Below, piece by piece: positions 1-29,972 of a stretch of DNA of 64,000 bases. The notes under the pieces were generated by a model that saw nothing but the letters and a program-made list of their open reading frames with translations, searched no databases and was not told where the DNA came from. Both the position numbers and the translations under genes were made by a program. The stretch is from contig CAVNZM010000004.1 in assembly GCA_963693365.1 (NCBI GenBank), positions 3,472,001-3,536,000 on the forward strand, written 5' to 3'. How positions within the stretch are numbered: the stretch's first letter is position 1; every line of letters starts with the position of its first letter. The DNA is from Amoebidium appalachense. Its lineage: Eukaryota; Ichthyosporea.

Positions 1-239
1 CCCCCCCCCCCCCCACACACACACACACAAAAGAAAAAGAATAATAAGAAAGAAAGAAAGAAATAACGAAAAAGAAGAAACACACACACACACACACAAG
101 CGTACACCGACTTGCACAAACCCCTAAAGTGCTCGTGTTATCTTCAACTTTGCATGTCTGCACGAGTTAAAACGATGCCAACTCGTTTTTTTGTCCAAGG
201 TTTTGTGTTCAAGGGTTGTTGATTCCAGTTTTGCCTACT

Positions 240-745
240 GAAACAGCTGTTGGTGTGCAAATCACCACCGCAACTGCTATATTTGGGCACACAGCCAACC
301 TGCCCCTTAATCTCTCTGCGGCCCTACCTTGGCTTGATGGAGTTAGGCCTGGGGCAGAAATGACATGGATATGGTACAAAGATATGATAGACTCACCGTT
401 TGTGTCTGAGGATTTCACTTGCTTGTGCAACCCTGATTATTTCTGTGTTGCTATCGCTATGCATTTGCCTTGTGGTTCTTGCTTCTGCCCTTCTGATACA
501 GCTGTGTGTGTCTGTTCGTGGCTACAGCTGACTGTTTTTGGGCACACAGCCAACCTGCCCCTTAATCTCTCTGCGGCCCTACCATGGCTTGACGGAGTTA
601 GGCCTGGGGCAAATAATTTTCTTGCATATTTTCCGTTGTCTTTTCGCTGTTTGTTCCATCCCTGGCTATATGTTTTCGAATGCTTTTGACGGGAAGGTGG
701 TAGGTGTCGCGTGATACTGACGCTAACTGATTGCTTAGGTCTGAT

Positions 746-778
<33 letters not shown>

Positions 779-2265
779 CGTGGGTCCTTTTTTCTTTCCT
801 TGGTATCACTGTGGCCCTATTGGACAACGAACCTCGGTTGGGAGGGGGGGGGGGGGGGGGAGAGTGGAAGGGTGCTTGAGCTATTTGTTGCACACATAGG
901 CACGATCTCGTTTGTCGTGTTGATACACAGAAGAAAAAAAAATCCTCCTCTGCCCTTCTGATACAGCTGTGTGTGTGTCTGTTCGTAGCCGCAGCTGACT
1001 GTTTTTGGGCACACAGCCAACCTGCCCCTTAATCCCTCTGCGGCCCTACCATGGCTTGATGGAGTTAGGCCTGGGGCAGACAGATTTTTCTTCGTATTTG
1101 CCGGATCATTTCTCTGCTTTTCCATCCCATTCTATATGTCCTCAAATACTTACGAGTGGAATGCGGTCGGGGCCGAGTGATGCTAATGCTCACTGGTGGC
1201 TTGATGCCTGATTGTGTGTGTGTGCGTGGGTGGGTGGGTGGGTGTGTTTCGTGGGTCTTCTTACTTGCCTTCGAAAAGATTCGAGTCTGTTGAAGAACGA
1301 AAACGCAGGGGGGGGGGGGGGGGGGGAGAAAGAGAGAGAGAAGAGGGGGGGGGGGGGGTTAAGGATTGGCACGAGCTCGTGTATGCCAGTTTGTCGTACA
1401 GCTTTTTCCCCTTCTTCTGCCCCTCTGATACAGTTGTGTGTGTATGTTCGTAGACACAGCTGACTGTTTTTGGGCACACAGCCAACCTGCCCCTTAATCT
1501 CTCTGTGGCCCTACCATGGCTTGACGGAGTTAGGCCTGGGGCAGAAATCACATGGTACATAGTTATCGTTTGTGCAGTGGGTGATTGTGTGCGCTTAAGC
1601 GACAATACCCATAACTATAAAGCACGTGTTTTCTTTAATATATTAGCATTTATGCAATCGTTATCTTTGTATGATGGATATTCCTATTGCCTTGTTGTCA
1701 GTCAATAAGCATGCAACCTTTACCTTCTTATGATAAAAAGTGCTATTTCTTTTCACGGGCCGGCAATCGTGCAATTTGCTATCTTTCGGATGAATATTGT
1801 TGCTATCCCTGTTGCACTTGACATTTGCCCTTCTGATACAGCTGTGTGTGTCTGTTCATAGCCACAGCTGACTGTTTTTGGGCACACAGCCAACCTGCCC
1901 CTTAATCTCTCTGCAGCCCTACCATGGCTTGATGGAGTTAGGCCTGGCGCAGACAATTATCACAACTGCTGAACTAAGATGTAAAGACACTAGATTGATT
2001 GTAATATTCAGGTTAATAACGTAATGAGTGATTAAGCACCCCTGCCTCTTGCATCGCAATCACACACACGCTAACTAAAAGCAAGTAAATACACAATGGG
2101 GAAGGACTTTTCCAAGAATTTTTGTCACACATGACATTTGCCCTTCTGATACAGCTGTGTGTGTCTGTTCATAGCCACAGCTGACTGTTTTTGGGCACAC
2201 AGCCAACCTGCCCCTTAATCTCTCTGCGGCCCTACCATGGCTTGGTGGAGTTAGGCCTGGTGCAG
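240..2265 (+). repeat. Six direct copies of a local repeat (core about 75-130 bp)
   Basis: A core running from cttctgatacagctgtgtgt to gagttaggcctggggcaga occurs at about 240-356 (partial), 487-611, 952-1080, 1417-1545, 1828-1955 and 2139-2265, all in the same direction. Copies differ at only a few positions. Between copies 2-3 and 3-4 the spacers are also related: each has a diverged unique stretch, a TG tract, then a G tract, giving a larger unit of about 465 bp. The block lies upstream of the first visible COMMD9 exon, probably in an intron. Open frames on both strands follow from the conserved DNA and are not taken as coding. Confidence 0.85.
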
Positions 2266-2657
2266 ATATTTTCTAAAGTAGAAAAACATGATGTGTGGAC
2301 GCTGGTTTCTTCCTGTTGTCGTCCTTTCCTTCTCTCTCTTCTTTCTTCTTCTTTTTTTTTTTTTTTTTTTTTTTCCGCACGCCCGTGTGTGTGTGTTGGG
2401 GGGGGGGGGGGGGGGGGGGGGGGATTGATCCACAAAAGGTGCCCTTTTTTTTTTTTTGGTACGACAAAACAAGAAGTTGTTTGTGTTCTATACTGGGTTC
2501 GCAACTGCATTCGGATGTATGGCGAAGGCAAACACCATACTTGACTTTCAAGCCGATTATGGTTTGGCTCTGTTATGGTCACTCCATGATTGGGTGTGTT
2601 TTTTTGTCTACAACTCCACTGGTGGATCTCTATCTGACTCCCAGTTGCTCCATACAG

Positions 2658-2974
2658 ATTATGGAACTATTCCCCAAGGGCTTTCCACCGCAGCTGAGCC
2701 AGCTCTTGACAAACATAATTTCCAGTGAACTACCTGCTTGGAGAAATGATGGTGTGTTCTTTTTTTTTCCCCCTCGGGCTTGTGCATCTCGCCCTTTAAC
2801 ATGTTTGCATTCCCCCCCCCCCCCCCCCGTCCGCGCGAGTTGGGCCCTCCCTGAGGATGTGCTCTACTTATGACACATACTGTGTTATTTTGCATACTTG
2901 AGTGTTTGCCTTTGCTTGTGTCCTGTACCAAGCTCCTCGTCCTGTATGTGTACTTCGCACTGTGTTCCGCATTC

Positions 2975-3005
<31 letters not shown>

Positions 3006-3051
3006 GAGGGCCCTCACCACCACCACCACTCCTCCTCCGACCTCTTTACCA

Positions 3052-3085
<34 letters not shown>

Positions 3086-3219
3086 GGAGGCTTCGTCGTA
3101 AACGTGTGCTTACGTACTCTGTAGCACCTCCTTCCCTCCCTCCATCTCTAACATTTTCCTTGGATGTCATCCCCATGGCTTGTCCTTCCTTGTACATGTC
3201 CACTCTATCCTCACTCTGC

Positions 3220-3303
<84 letters not shown>

Positions 3304-3726
3304 CCCCCCCGGGGGCGCTCCCCCTGCACTCTGCTGCGCCCTGCCCCGTACGGTATTGCATGTGATTTTTTGTTTGTGTCCTTGCGTGCCACTTCGTGTG
3401 TGGCTTTCTGTGCCCTGACCTTCATGCTTTCTCCTGTGTGCCAAATCCCTGCCTTGCGTTCAACCACCACCACCAGCCAACACACACACGCACTCGTAAC
3501 ATACACACACACACACACACGCACGCACACACGCACACACACACACACAAACGTCCCCACCGCCTTTGACTGACACGTGTGGGTGGTACAGCTGCCCGTG
3601 GGCGCATCAGCCTACCCCGTCTTGTGGATTTCAGCTGCCGGGTGGACCTCAAGACCGTATCAAATGCATCGATACGGATGGCTGTGCCTGCTGTGGTCTG
3701 TACAATGATGGTATTGTCCTCCTCCC

Positions 3727-3768
<42 letters not shown>

Positions 3769-4199
3769 CGCCTTCTCCTCCTCTTCCTCCCCCCTCCCCC
3801 CTCTCCCTGCCCCTTGCCCCTTCTCCCCTTCTTCCTCATCCCCCTTTACTTTCCATTTCATTTTGTGCGTGAGAGTGCATATGCACCACCTGATGATACA
3901 CACACACACGTGCACACACTGGCATTTTTAAGAAAGACTGAATCAAGCTTAAGTAGGAGTGGGTTAGTGTGTGTGGTAAGTCATCACACACATCAAGGAA
4001 CCCAGTTGATGTCTTCTTTTGAACAGTCGAGTTGCAAGCAGCCTTCGATTGGGAGTGTCATAATTAGGACTACCCGTTTTCCCATTTTCATGATGTCGGT
4101 GTGTGCACATGTGCGCGTGTGGGTGGACGGGTGGACGGGTGGCCGTGTGTCTGCGCGTGAAAGTGTGTGTGTGTGCACGTGTGTGTGTGCCCGCGTGCG

Positions 4200-4234
<35 letters not shown>

Positions 4235-4436
4235 CTCTTTCGAAGTTGGTAGCACTTGGGCTAAATACATGCGGCAAACCCAGGTTGCAGAGGAAGGCGG
4301 CAGTCCAGATGCACATGTGGATGGGGAGGGTAGGCGGGCCGTGACGTTTGAGCTGCCGCCAGCCACACTGGATGCCGTGCTGGAAAGTCTGGGCAGAATA
4401 AGAGACCAATTGCAGGCCACAAGTCCACCGCAATAG
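2658..4436 (+). CDS. COMMD9: COMM domain-containing protein 9 (3' three exons; 5' end not found)
   Basis: Subunit of the COMMD/CCDC22/CCDC93 (Commander) complex, which works in endosomal recycling and NF-kB/cullin control. Exons: 2658-2751, 3592-3710, 4284-4436; phases join without a gap (GATG|CT gives Ala, ATG|GTT is phase 0). The first visible exon reads IMELFPKGFPPQLSQLLTN and ends in WRND. The second carries RISLPRLVDFSCRVDLKT, aligned without a gap to the COMM-domain start of animal COMMD9. The last ends LESLGRIRDQLQATSPPQ then a stop, and GRIRDQL is the COMMD9 C-terminal signature. The Trp normally found in the LVDxxWxVD part of the COMM domain is Cys here, which is odd. Exons for the N-terminal half were not identified; they lie either in the repeat-rich 1-2650 stretch or before the window. 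Introns contain long C, G and CT runs. Next gene downstream is PCD, same strand. Confidence 0.88.
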
Positions 4437-6213
<1,777 letters not shown>

Positions 6214-6797
6214 ATGGCCATCACCAAACTGCCCGCTGAGAGCCGCAGCAGCTCTATTGCTGCTCTGAAAGGCTGGACTGAGGTCCAGGTGGGTGCTGGA
6301 ACATAACTGCTTTACAACGCAGATGCCTTTACGCACAACACACAACCATTGAGACTCTGGCATCCCTGCCCCCCTCCCCCCCCCTCCCCCCCCCCCCCCC
6401 CCCCTTACACATACACACACACACACATCCATTGAAACGCAGACACACACAAAGGCACAGACACACGCCAACACCTCTCCTTCCCTATTCCCCACCCTTT
6501 AGATCTATTCCCACAGCCTTCAGCAGTTACATGGACAGTACAAGAGTTTAGATCTATTCCCACAGCCTTCAGCAGTTACATGGACAGTACAAGAGAAAGA
6601 TGTCGTTTTACGTTGATAGAAGAACCTTCATCTGATGGGGCCCGGGGGAGTGGGGGGAGGGGGAGAAGGGGGGGAGGAGGAGAGAGGGGAGGGGGGGGGG
6701 GGGGGGGGGGGGATCGACCGCTTTCTCTGAGCACAACTTGTCGGTGGTGACAAGAATTCCGAGGATATAGAGAGAGATGGATGTGCACTTTTTTTTT

Positions 6798-6849
<52 letters not shown>

Positions 6850-7161
6850 TTGGGGATATATATGTGCTTATGATCGTGTTTGTGAAGATGAAAGTATAAG
6901 TTGACGTCTGGATGGAGGGGGAACGTTGCCACGGGGGGGGGGGGGGGGGGAAGGGAGAGCTGTGAATTTGGAGTGTAATGGTTTGTGTTGCGGGGTTAAC
7001 GGAGTTGACAGTGTTGACTCCATGGGCTATTTACTGTATTTCTGACTTCTTGACGGGTTTGTGGTTAGTTTTTATGGAAATTGGGAGTGCCGCGGGTCGT
7101 GTGGTGCTCGATGGGCTGGGTGTGGGTATTGCGCTTGGGCTCCCTTTTTTTTTTTTTCTTT

Positions 7162-7210
<49 letters not shown>

Positions 7211-7778
7211 GGGGGGGGAAGGGGGGTGTAGCATATGGATCGGCATTTTTTTCTTGGCCGCGAGGCAAATAGGGTCATGAAGTACATGTGTCGGCTGAAA
7301 ATCCGTGTAGACTTCTGATGATGCCCCGGGGGGGAAAGGGGGGGGGGGGAGGGGAGGGGGCTGGAGTCGGGGGGAACCGGGGGTAGGAGATGGGGAAGGA
7401 AGAGCTGTGGAGGGGAGGGGAGAGGAAGGAGTATACATGGGTTGGTCGGTGTTTGGGGCGTTTTTTTTTTTGTTTTATGTTTTTTTTTCGGGGGGGGGGG
7501 GGGGGAAGGAAGAAAGGGATGGTGGAGTGGAGCAAAAGAGCTTTAAAAGGGAAGTGTGAGGTTTAGGGGAAGGGTTTTGTGGAGGTGACATATGGCTCAG
7601 TGGGTTGTCTGGGCACAGGGACGGGATGCCATCTACAAGGAGATTAACTTTACAGACTTCAACCAGGCATTTGGTTTCATGACTAGGGTGGCCCTGCTGG
7701 CTGACAAGTATGCACATTCCCATTTGTGTGCCACACACACACACACGCGCGTGTTAACACATACACACACACACACGT

Positions 7779-7829
<51 letters not shown>

Positions 7830-8259
7830 CGCGCGGGGCACACACATACACACATGATACCCACATTCTCGCCTGGCCCTCTCGCCCCCATTTTCTCTTT
7901 ATTGCCCATTTCACACCACTCACGGGCAGATTTTTGAGTATGCCGACACAAGCCTTCACATCCAGTAGTTCCCTTCTTCCCCTAAATCTCTGCCCTTTCC
8001 CCCTCCCCCTCATGCTCTTTATCCCCCCCCCCCCCCCCCCCCCCCGCCCCCGCCCCCTCTTCCCCCCGCCCTTTCTCGTTTCCCCCACTCCCCCACACAG
8101 CCGACATACAACATACACACATGAGCGTGCCCCAATGCACTATCGACCATATACCCCCTGACTTCTCCCACTCTCTTGCTTGGATTTCTGCTGCTCTGCC
8201 TTCCGCTGCCGTATATGTGAACCAAGCAACTGATTGTGTCAGCTCGCGGCATGCACACT

Positions 8260-8293
<34 letters not shown>

Positions 8294-8435
8294 CGCATAC
8301 TCTTTATGTATGGCTTGCATTCTGCATCGTGTTATTTGTTTGTTCTTGTGTACTTCGTGCTTTTTGACGCACTCAACCCCCCCCCCCCCCCCCCCCCGCG
8401 CACACACACACACACACACAAACCACACCATCACT

Positions 8436-8507
<72 letters not shown>

Positions 8508-8686
8508 GACTTTCCTACCAAACCTGTTTTGCATCCGAGTACATCGCTTACCCACCGTCTTTCGACGTCCCTTCCTTTAAATGCCATGAGCAAGTGAGCA
8601 TGTCCTCACCGGAATTTAGTGGTGGCCGTCTGAATGTGTGTGCCTGAGGGTATGTTTCTTTTGGAGGGGGGAGTATTTTTTTTTTT

Positions 8687-8717
<31 letters not shown>

Positions 8718-9191
8718 GGGGTTCAGTTTTGGGTGTATGATTGACAGTTTTGGGCAGGATGGACCACCACCCCGAATGGTTCAACGTATACAATAAGGTC
8801 CAGATCACCCTCAGGTACTAAGCAGAGCCCCTCCTCCCCTCCCTCCCCCCCTCCCCCCTCTCTCTCCCCCCCCCTCTCTCCCCCCTCTCTCCCTTCCTCG
8901 TCCTCCCCCCTCCTCCCCTCCCCCCCCCCCCCCCCTTACAAAAAAAAACACACATACACACACAAACACACCCCTTTTCTCCCTGCCTCCCTCCCTCTCT
9001 CTCCCTCCCCCCGACTTCCCCCTCTTGCATCATCCTAATTCCTCTCAGTACTCCAGCTTTTACGTTGCTCTCATCGGTGCTCCATCTTCCTCTCCCCTCC
9101 CTCTTTCTCTCCTGGAAATTCTGAGCACATGGTGTGTTTTGTAAACTGACCTTATAATGGAGAACTGTACCGGGGGGGGGGGGGGGGGAGG

Positions 9192-9225
<34 letters not shown>

Positions 9226-9350
9226 GGGGGGGGGGGGGGCAGGCAGCATAGTGTATGCTAACATGAGGTGTTTGCAGCACACACGACTGTGGTGGAGTGT
9301 CTGAGCGGGACATCAAAATGGCCACGTTCATCGACTCAATCACAAATTAG
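6214..9350 (+). CDS. PCBD: Pterin-4a-carbinolamine dehydratase (complete, 4 exons, 97 aa)
   Basis: Dehydrates 4a-hydroxytetrahydropterin during recycling of the tetrahydrobiopterin cofactor of aromatic amino acid hydroxylases; animal forms also act as the HNF1 dimerisation cofactor DCoH. Exons: 6214-6288, 7619-7707, 8758-8814, 9278-9350; phases 0, 2, 2 join cleanly and the total is 294 nt including the stop. The protein starts [20 protein letters not shown] and contains [13 protein letters not shown], then [13 protein letters not shown] and [19 protein letters not shown]. The three active-site histidines are H58, H59 and H76. Length is close to the human protein (104 aa) with a shorter N- and C-terminus. 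The ATG chosen is the first in frame with exon 2 and lies just after a GA microsatellite. Intron 1 carries a perfect 49-bp tandem duplication. A possible AATAAA poly(A) signal lies at 9546-9551, about 200 nt after the stop. Confidence 0.95.
6498..6595 (+). repeat. Perfect 49-bp tandem duplication in PCD intron 1
   Basis: Positions 6498-6546 and 6547-6595 are identical. The unit begins tttagatctattcccacag and ends acagtacaagag. Identity suggests a recent event or an assembly artefact. Confidence 0.95.
6789..6848 (+). repeat. Compound T(19)G(41) homopolymer
   Basis: An uninterrupted run of 19 T is followed directly by 41 G. It is one of at least ten such T-then-G (or C-then-A on the other strand) junctions in the window; see findings. 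Located in PCD intron 1. Confidence 0.95.
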
Positions 9351-10478
9351 GCAATATAACCTTCTATGGGCACTTAGATCTGCTTATGGTTGGCTGTGTG
9401 CATGTGTACTAGTATACTATGCTGAATACCTAGCCTGGGGCGGGTGCAAGCATCGGTTTCTTCAAATGTGCTTCAAATTCTTGTATGTATGGTAACTAAA
9501 AGCACACCCAAGCAGTTATTTTAAATGCATGTGGGCTAGGTGGGAAATAAAATTAACCTGCTACATGCCAACAGAAACACACCATACATGGTTGTTGTGG
9601 AAGCTGGTCTCTTGCGAACGTCGCCATGGCCATCAATACTATATCAACTGTATCGATGACGAAGCAACTCAAGAATATTGTTATCACTCCAGTATAGTAA
9701 TTACCCTGAACCCCCTTGCAAGCCCAGAGTCGGCTCAGAAAATGCTGTTCAAATTTGATGTTTGGTGTCGATAGATAACCTGGACCAAGAACCCTGATCA
9801 TGTTAAAAAAAATCGTTGCCTTTATTATTCCTTAGGTCCGTACCCTAGCTACAACCAAGTATGTGCAGATCCACATGCCACATTTTCTCATCACGAGCAC
9901 CTAGAGCCGGCCTATCATGAATGATCATGATATCAACACCGGTACCCCATAGCCATGTGTCCCGTGACTGCCCCCCCCCCCCCCCCCCCCATGCACACAG
10001 ACACATGCGCGCGCACACACACACACACACACACAAAAGAAGAATTTTTTTTAAAAAAAAATATTAGATACACATCACACCCGCATTCCACCCCACTCCC
10101 GTCCCAGGCGCACCGGTCAATACGTCACTCCATGGCCAATCTGAGTCCTGCATGCGGAAACCTAAACCCCTGTCATACATCTCATGCGTCACAGAATCTC
10201 TCAGTTGCGTAACGAATTGGGAGCTCGGACTTAGTTATAGTGAGGGCCTACGTACTAGGAGGAGGATGAAAGACATAAAACACGTGCACAGGTGTACGTG
10301 TCCCGTGTGTTTGTGGACGGGAGGATGGGTGAGGTGGGTGTGGGGGAGAGGGGGGGAGGGGAGGCAAATCTTTTTCACATGACCAGACAATATCGTCATT
10401 TGAAACTTGGGTCGGTGGGTGGGTGGGTGGGTGGTGGTGTGGTGGTGGTGGTGGTGGTGGTGGTGGTGTGTGTGTGTG

Positions 10479-10514
<36 letters not shown>

Positions 10515-10811
10515 GGGGGGGGGGGGGGGTTGGTGCTCAGTATGTCACAACCTTTGATTTGGCAGCAGCAGCGGCACCACAGGCGCATTGCTTCAATAAT
10601 CCCAACCATCACAGCCACTGGCTGAGCACATTCAAAAAGGACTGTTTATTTGTATATATGCTGGCATGTTATCACAAGCTTCAACAGCAGAGATACACAT
10701 ACACACACACATCAATCAACTTTCTTTCATTCTTTCATCATCGCCTCTAAAAAAAAGAAAAATGTGTATATACATGCATCCCTTACATACAGTATGGATA
10801 CACACCTCTCA
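9351..10811. other. Intergenic between convergent PCD and NAT
   Basis: Holds the presumed 3' UTRs of both genes, with AATAAA at 9546-9551 on + and its complement TTTATT at 10645-10650, which gives a NAT poly(A) signal about 160 nt after the NAT stop. Also a C run (about 9971-9990), a GTG-repeat/G-tract block (10411-10529) and unique sequence with no recognisable gene. Confidence 0.55.
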
Positions 10812-14632
<3,821 letters not shown>

Positions 14633-14667
14633 GGTGTTGGTTGCCAAGAAGATTAGATATGAGAAAG

Positions 14668-14815
14668 GGGGTTTGTAATGACTTGAGAAGAATTGAGGAG
14701 GGGAAGGAATGAGGAACTTCGAGGGGTTTGTAAATGACTTAAAGAGAAATGAGGAAGGGAATTTGTAATTAACTTGAGGAGAAATGAGCAGAGGGTTTTG
14801 TAAAAGACCTAAAGG
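14668..14815 (+). repeat. Degenerate minisatellite upstream of NAT
   Basis: Three to four imperfect units of about 35-55 bp, each holding ttgtaa, a gactt or aactt block and a GA-rich tail with gaatgagg or aaatgagg. It begins 36 bp upstream of the NAT start codon, so it may overlap the NAT 5' UTR or promoter. Confidence 0.6.
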
Positions 14816-16326
14816 GTGTGTATTACCCTAACAAACTAAACCATGATGGTGTAAGCCTGACGCGGTACGTACGGGGTGTTTTTGCGGACGTTCCGAACAC
14901 AAGCGCCCAGCCCCTGTTGACGTCAGGATAGCTCGTCAGGCTACGTCCAATAGGAATGCCTAAGCAATGTCCTTTTGCATACCTTAATAGTCCACTCAAA
15001 CTCCAAAAGGGGGCGTGTTCTCAATTTCAGAACTTCTTACACACTTTTTTTAAATTTCGGTTTCAAATCAATATTTGAGTTTACGTCTAAAGTTCGTGAC
15101 TTTCTTCCTTCATTCTTCTCATCTAGGTAGTGAGTGTCTGTGCTCAAGGCTATTTTTTAATATCATTAAATATCGAAATAAAATAGACTCTTTTAAAAGA
15201 GTCTAGTCCGTCAAAAGTTTAAAACATAAAAGTGCATTAAAGACACCCCTAGCCGAGCCTCTGAGGTGTGGCGGATGCAGCTTGTAGCCAATAGAAAGGG
15301 ATTGCCATGTAAACAAACATGCATCTGACAACGGTTTGCACAGAGGGCCTCTCAGCACGCCGTATCACGTCTGTTTTATGGCCAACACGCGCCAAGTAAA
15401 GCAGTAGAGTAGTGTGCGTGTCTAAGTGTGTGTATGACAAAATTACATGGGCTCGAATGTTGTGCAAAAGAAAGAAGGCTTCGATCAACTGCACCCGCTC
15501 GCACAGTAGTCCTAGCTAGCTAGCATAAATAGGCCAGATGGGCCTGCATGCGCTGACTCTCGATCTGTTGCGTGCATTATTATATGTTTGTGTGTGCGTG
15601 TCTGTGGTGTGTGTGCTTGTGTGTGTTTCAGTGTGCGTGTACACATGTATGTATTATCATACGCACATGATGTGCCTGTGAGTCTTTGTGTGCGTGCGTG
15701 CACTGCGTGCGTGTGCCACGGTTTGTACGGTGTGTGTGTGTGTTTGTACGTGTTTGCGTGCATGTGTATGTGTCCTTGCGTGTGTGCATGTATGTGTGCA
15801 TACACGTGTGAGTGCGCGCGCGCGTGTACACATGTGTCTTGCATGTGTGTGCGGGCGTGCATGGGTGTGTGTGAACATTAATGCAATGTGTGCGTGCGTG
15901 TGTGTGCATGTAACACGGTGTGTGCTCTAAAACTGTTGCGCCTGTGTAAGTAAGCCCTCTGTGTGTAGGCGTGTGCACGGGGTGGTTATTAGGTGTGTGT
16001 GTGTGTGTGAACTCCCGGCTCCCGGCCGCGCCACCGCGGGCATGTGTGTGCGGGTGCGCACTGTTAACGTTCTAGTAGGTATATATGTGCAGATCTCACT
16101 CTCTCAGAGTCTGTGTGTGTTCACGTGCAGTAACACATTTGCCTGGCCTCACAAAAACACACAACCTTTGATACACATAGCCCCATGGAATGGGTTTATT
16201 GGTATCATTACCTACTTTACCAGAATTGTCATGGGATGTGGCCATGGCCGGAGGTTGGTACTGTATGAAATGCCGACATACTTGCAATAAAATTGCAGTG
16301 AACGTGACGGAACGCGTTGTGCGTGC

Positions 16327-16371
<45 letters not shown>

Positions 16372-17632
16372 GGGGGGGGGAGGGGGGGGAGGGGGGGGGG
16401 GAGGGGGGGGGAGGGGGGGTTGTGCGTGCATGTGTGTGTGTATGTGTGTGTGCGTGTTTGTACGTGTGTGTGTGTGCGCGTGTGTTCGTGTACACGTGCG
16501 AGTGTGCGCGTGTGCATGTGTGCGTGTGTGCGTGTGTGCGTGTGTGCGTGTGTGCGTGTGTGCGTGTGTGCGTGTGTGCGTGTGTGTGTGTGTGTGCGTG
16601 TGCGTGAGCGTGTGTGTGTGTGCGTGTGTGTGCGTGTGTGTGTGGTGTTTTTGTGCGGCAGCGGCACGTGGGGCGCCGGGGGCCGGACGGGACTTCCTGC
16701 AGCCCGGCAGCAGATTGAGGTGTGACGTCACAAGCCGGCTAAAGCATTCATGACCTAAAATGCATAGCACTCTTTGATTCGAGAAATCTTGCCGCGTTAA
16801 TCAAATGAGCCATAAACTATTGGTTGAGAGATCTCAGCAGATGATGATTAGAGAAAAATCAGCCTAACGTATGTTGCGTTACCAAATAAGACTGATGCCA
16901 TGCGATAAGCACTGAGCCTGTGTTGTGTTGAAGCGCGGGTGGAAACTTGAAACAGAGGGAGACTGCGCTGCTGTGTGTGGGGCTGTGTGTGGACGGGGTG
17001 TCCGAGCAAAACTGGAGAGTTTTTAATTGGTAGGTGTAAAGCCTTGAAACAGTGTGGTCTGGAGAGTGGTCTGGAGACTTCCTGCCTTTTTCCCGCGTTT
17101 ACTTCTGTCACTGAAAGGGGTGGGGTAGGTGGGCATCGATTCTCGACAGGGACAGCAAAGGTGGATTACACACGCACACCTATGAAGGACCTTTTGATAG
17201 TGGTTTATCACTTATTTTTCGCCTTTACTCAACCGTATCAAGTTCTCCTCTCTATGACATTTGCTGCTTCTTACAGAGGTACATCCACATTGTTTAAAGA
17301 TCTCACAACACTCGAGCTTGAAACTAGTTTTCTAGCACGCTTCTTCCACGTTAACTGGATCTCCTTCCAGACTGCTGCGAACTTCTTGTTTTGCACGCTG
17401 GCTAACAGTCAGTTACACGCCAAGCTACAGTGGGTTGCACATTTCTCTCTCGCCCGATGACACTCTATAAGACACATAGCAGGTACATCTAAGTAGCCTC
17501 CTTTCGTAAACCCATCTCTTAGAATGGTCAGGTTGTAAGTTTCTTAAACTCTACACTACCTACTCTTGGTCTCTTTTAACCCATTGCTACACTGGATGGG
17601 CGGCAGGTGTTTGGAATAGCTATAAGGGCACG
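14816..17632. other. Intergenic between divergent NAT and FBXW genes
   Basis: Unique AT-rich sequence (14820-15240) with a 22-bp perfect palindrome at 15184-15205, a long TG/CA-rich imperfect tract (15570-15930), G and TG tracts (16320-16650), and unique sequence (16660-17632) that must hold the FBXW promoter. A 161-codon open frame at 16975-17460 has no family resemblance and is not called. Confidence 0.5.
15184..15205. repeat. 22-bp perfect palindrome
   Basis: TAGACTCTTTT is followed directly by its reverse complement AAAAGAGTCTA. It lies in the spacer between two divergent genes and could be a protein-binding site or a small cruciform; no factor is recognised. Confidence 0.85.
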
Positions 17633-29720
<12,088 letters not shown>

Positions 29721-29972
29721 CCCCCCCCCTCCCCCCCCCTCCAAAACCACCACCACCACCACCACCACCACAACCAACACCACTACCAGACACACACAGA
29801 CACACACCCACACCCACATACACGCACGCACGCACGCATGCACGCACGCATGCACATGCAGGCACACACGTGCGCACATAAACACACGCACACACGCACA
29901 TCCCCCCCCTTTCCCCCCCCCCCCCCCCCCTTCCCCCCCTCCCCCGTTCTCAAAAAACCTATCTCCCTCCAG

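Noticed and set aside
240-2265. Conserved peptide-like frame in the six local repeats
   Set aside because: The frame is open on both strands because the DNA is conserved; flanks are not conserved as protein, no start is shared, and third positions are not preferentially variable.
16975-17460. 161-codon + strand frame upstream of the F-box/WD40 gene
   Set aside because: No recognisable motif, no splice partners, and composition like surrounding non-coding DNA.
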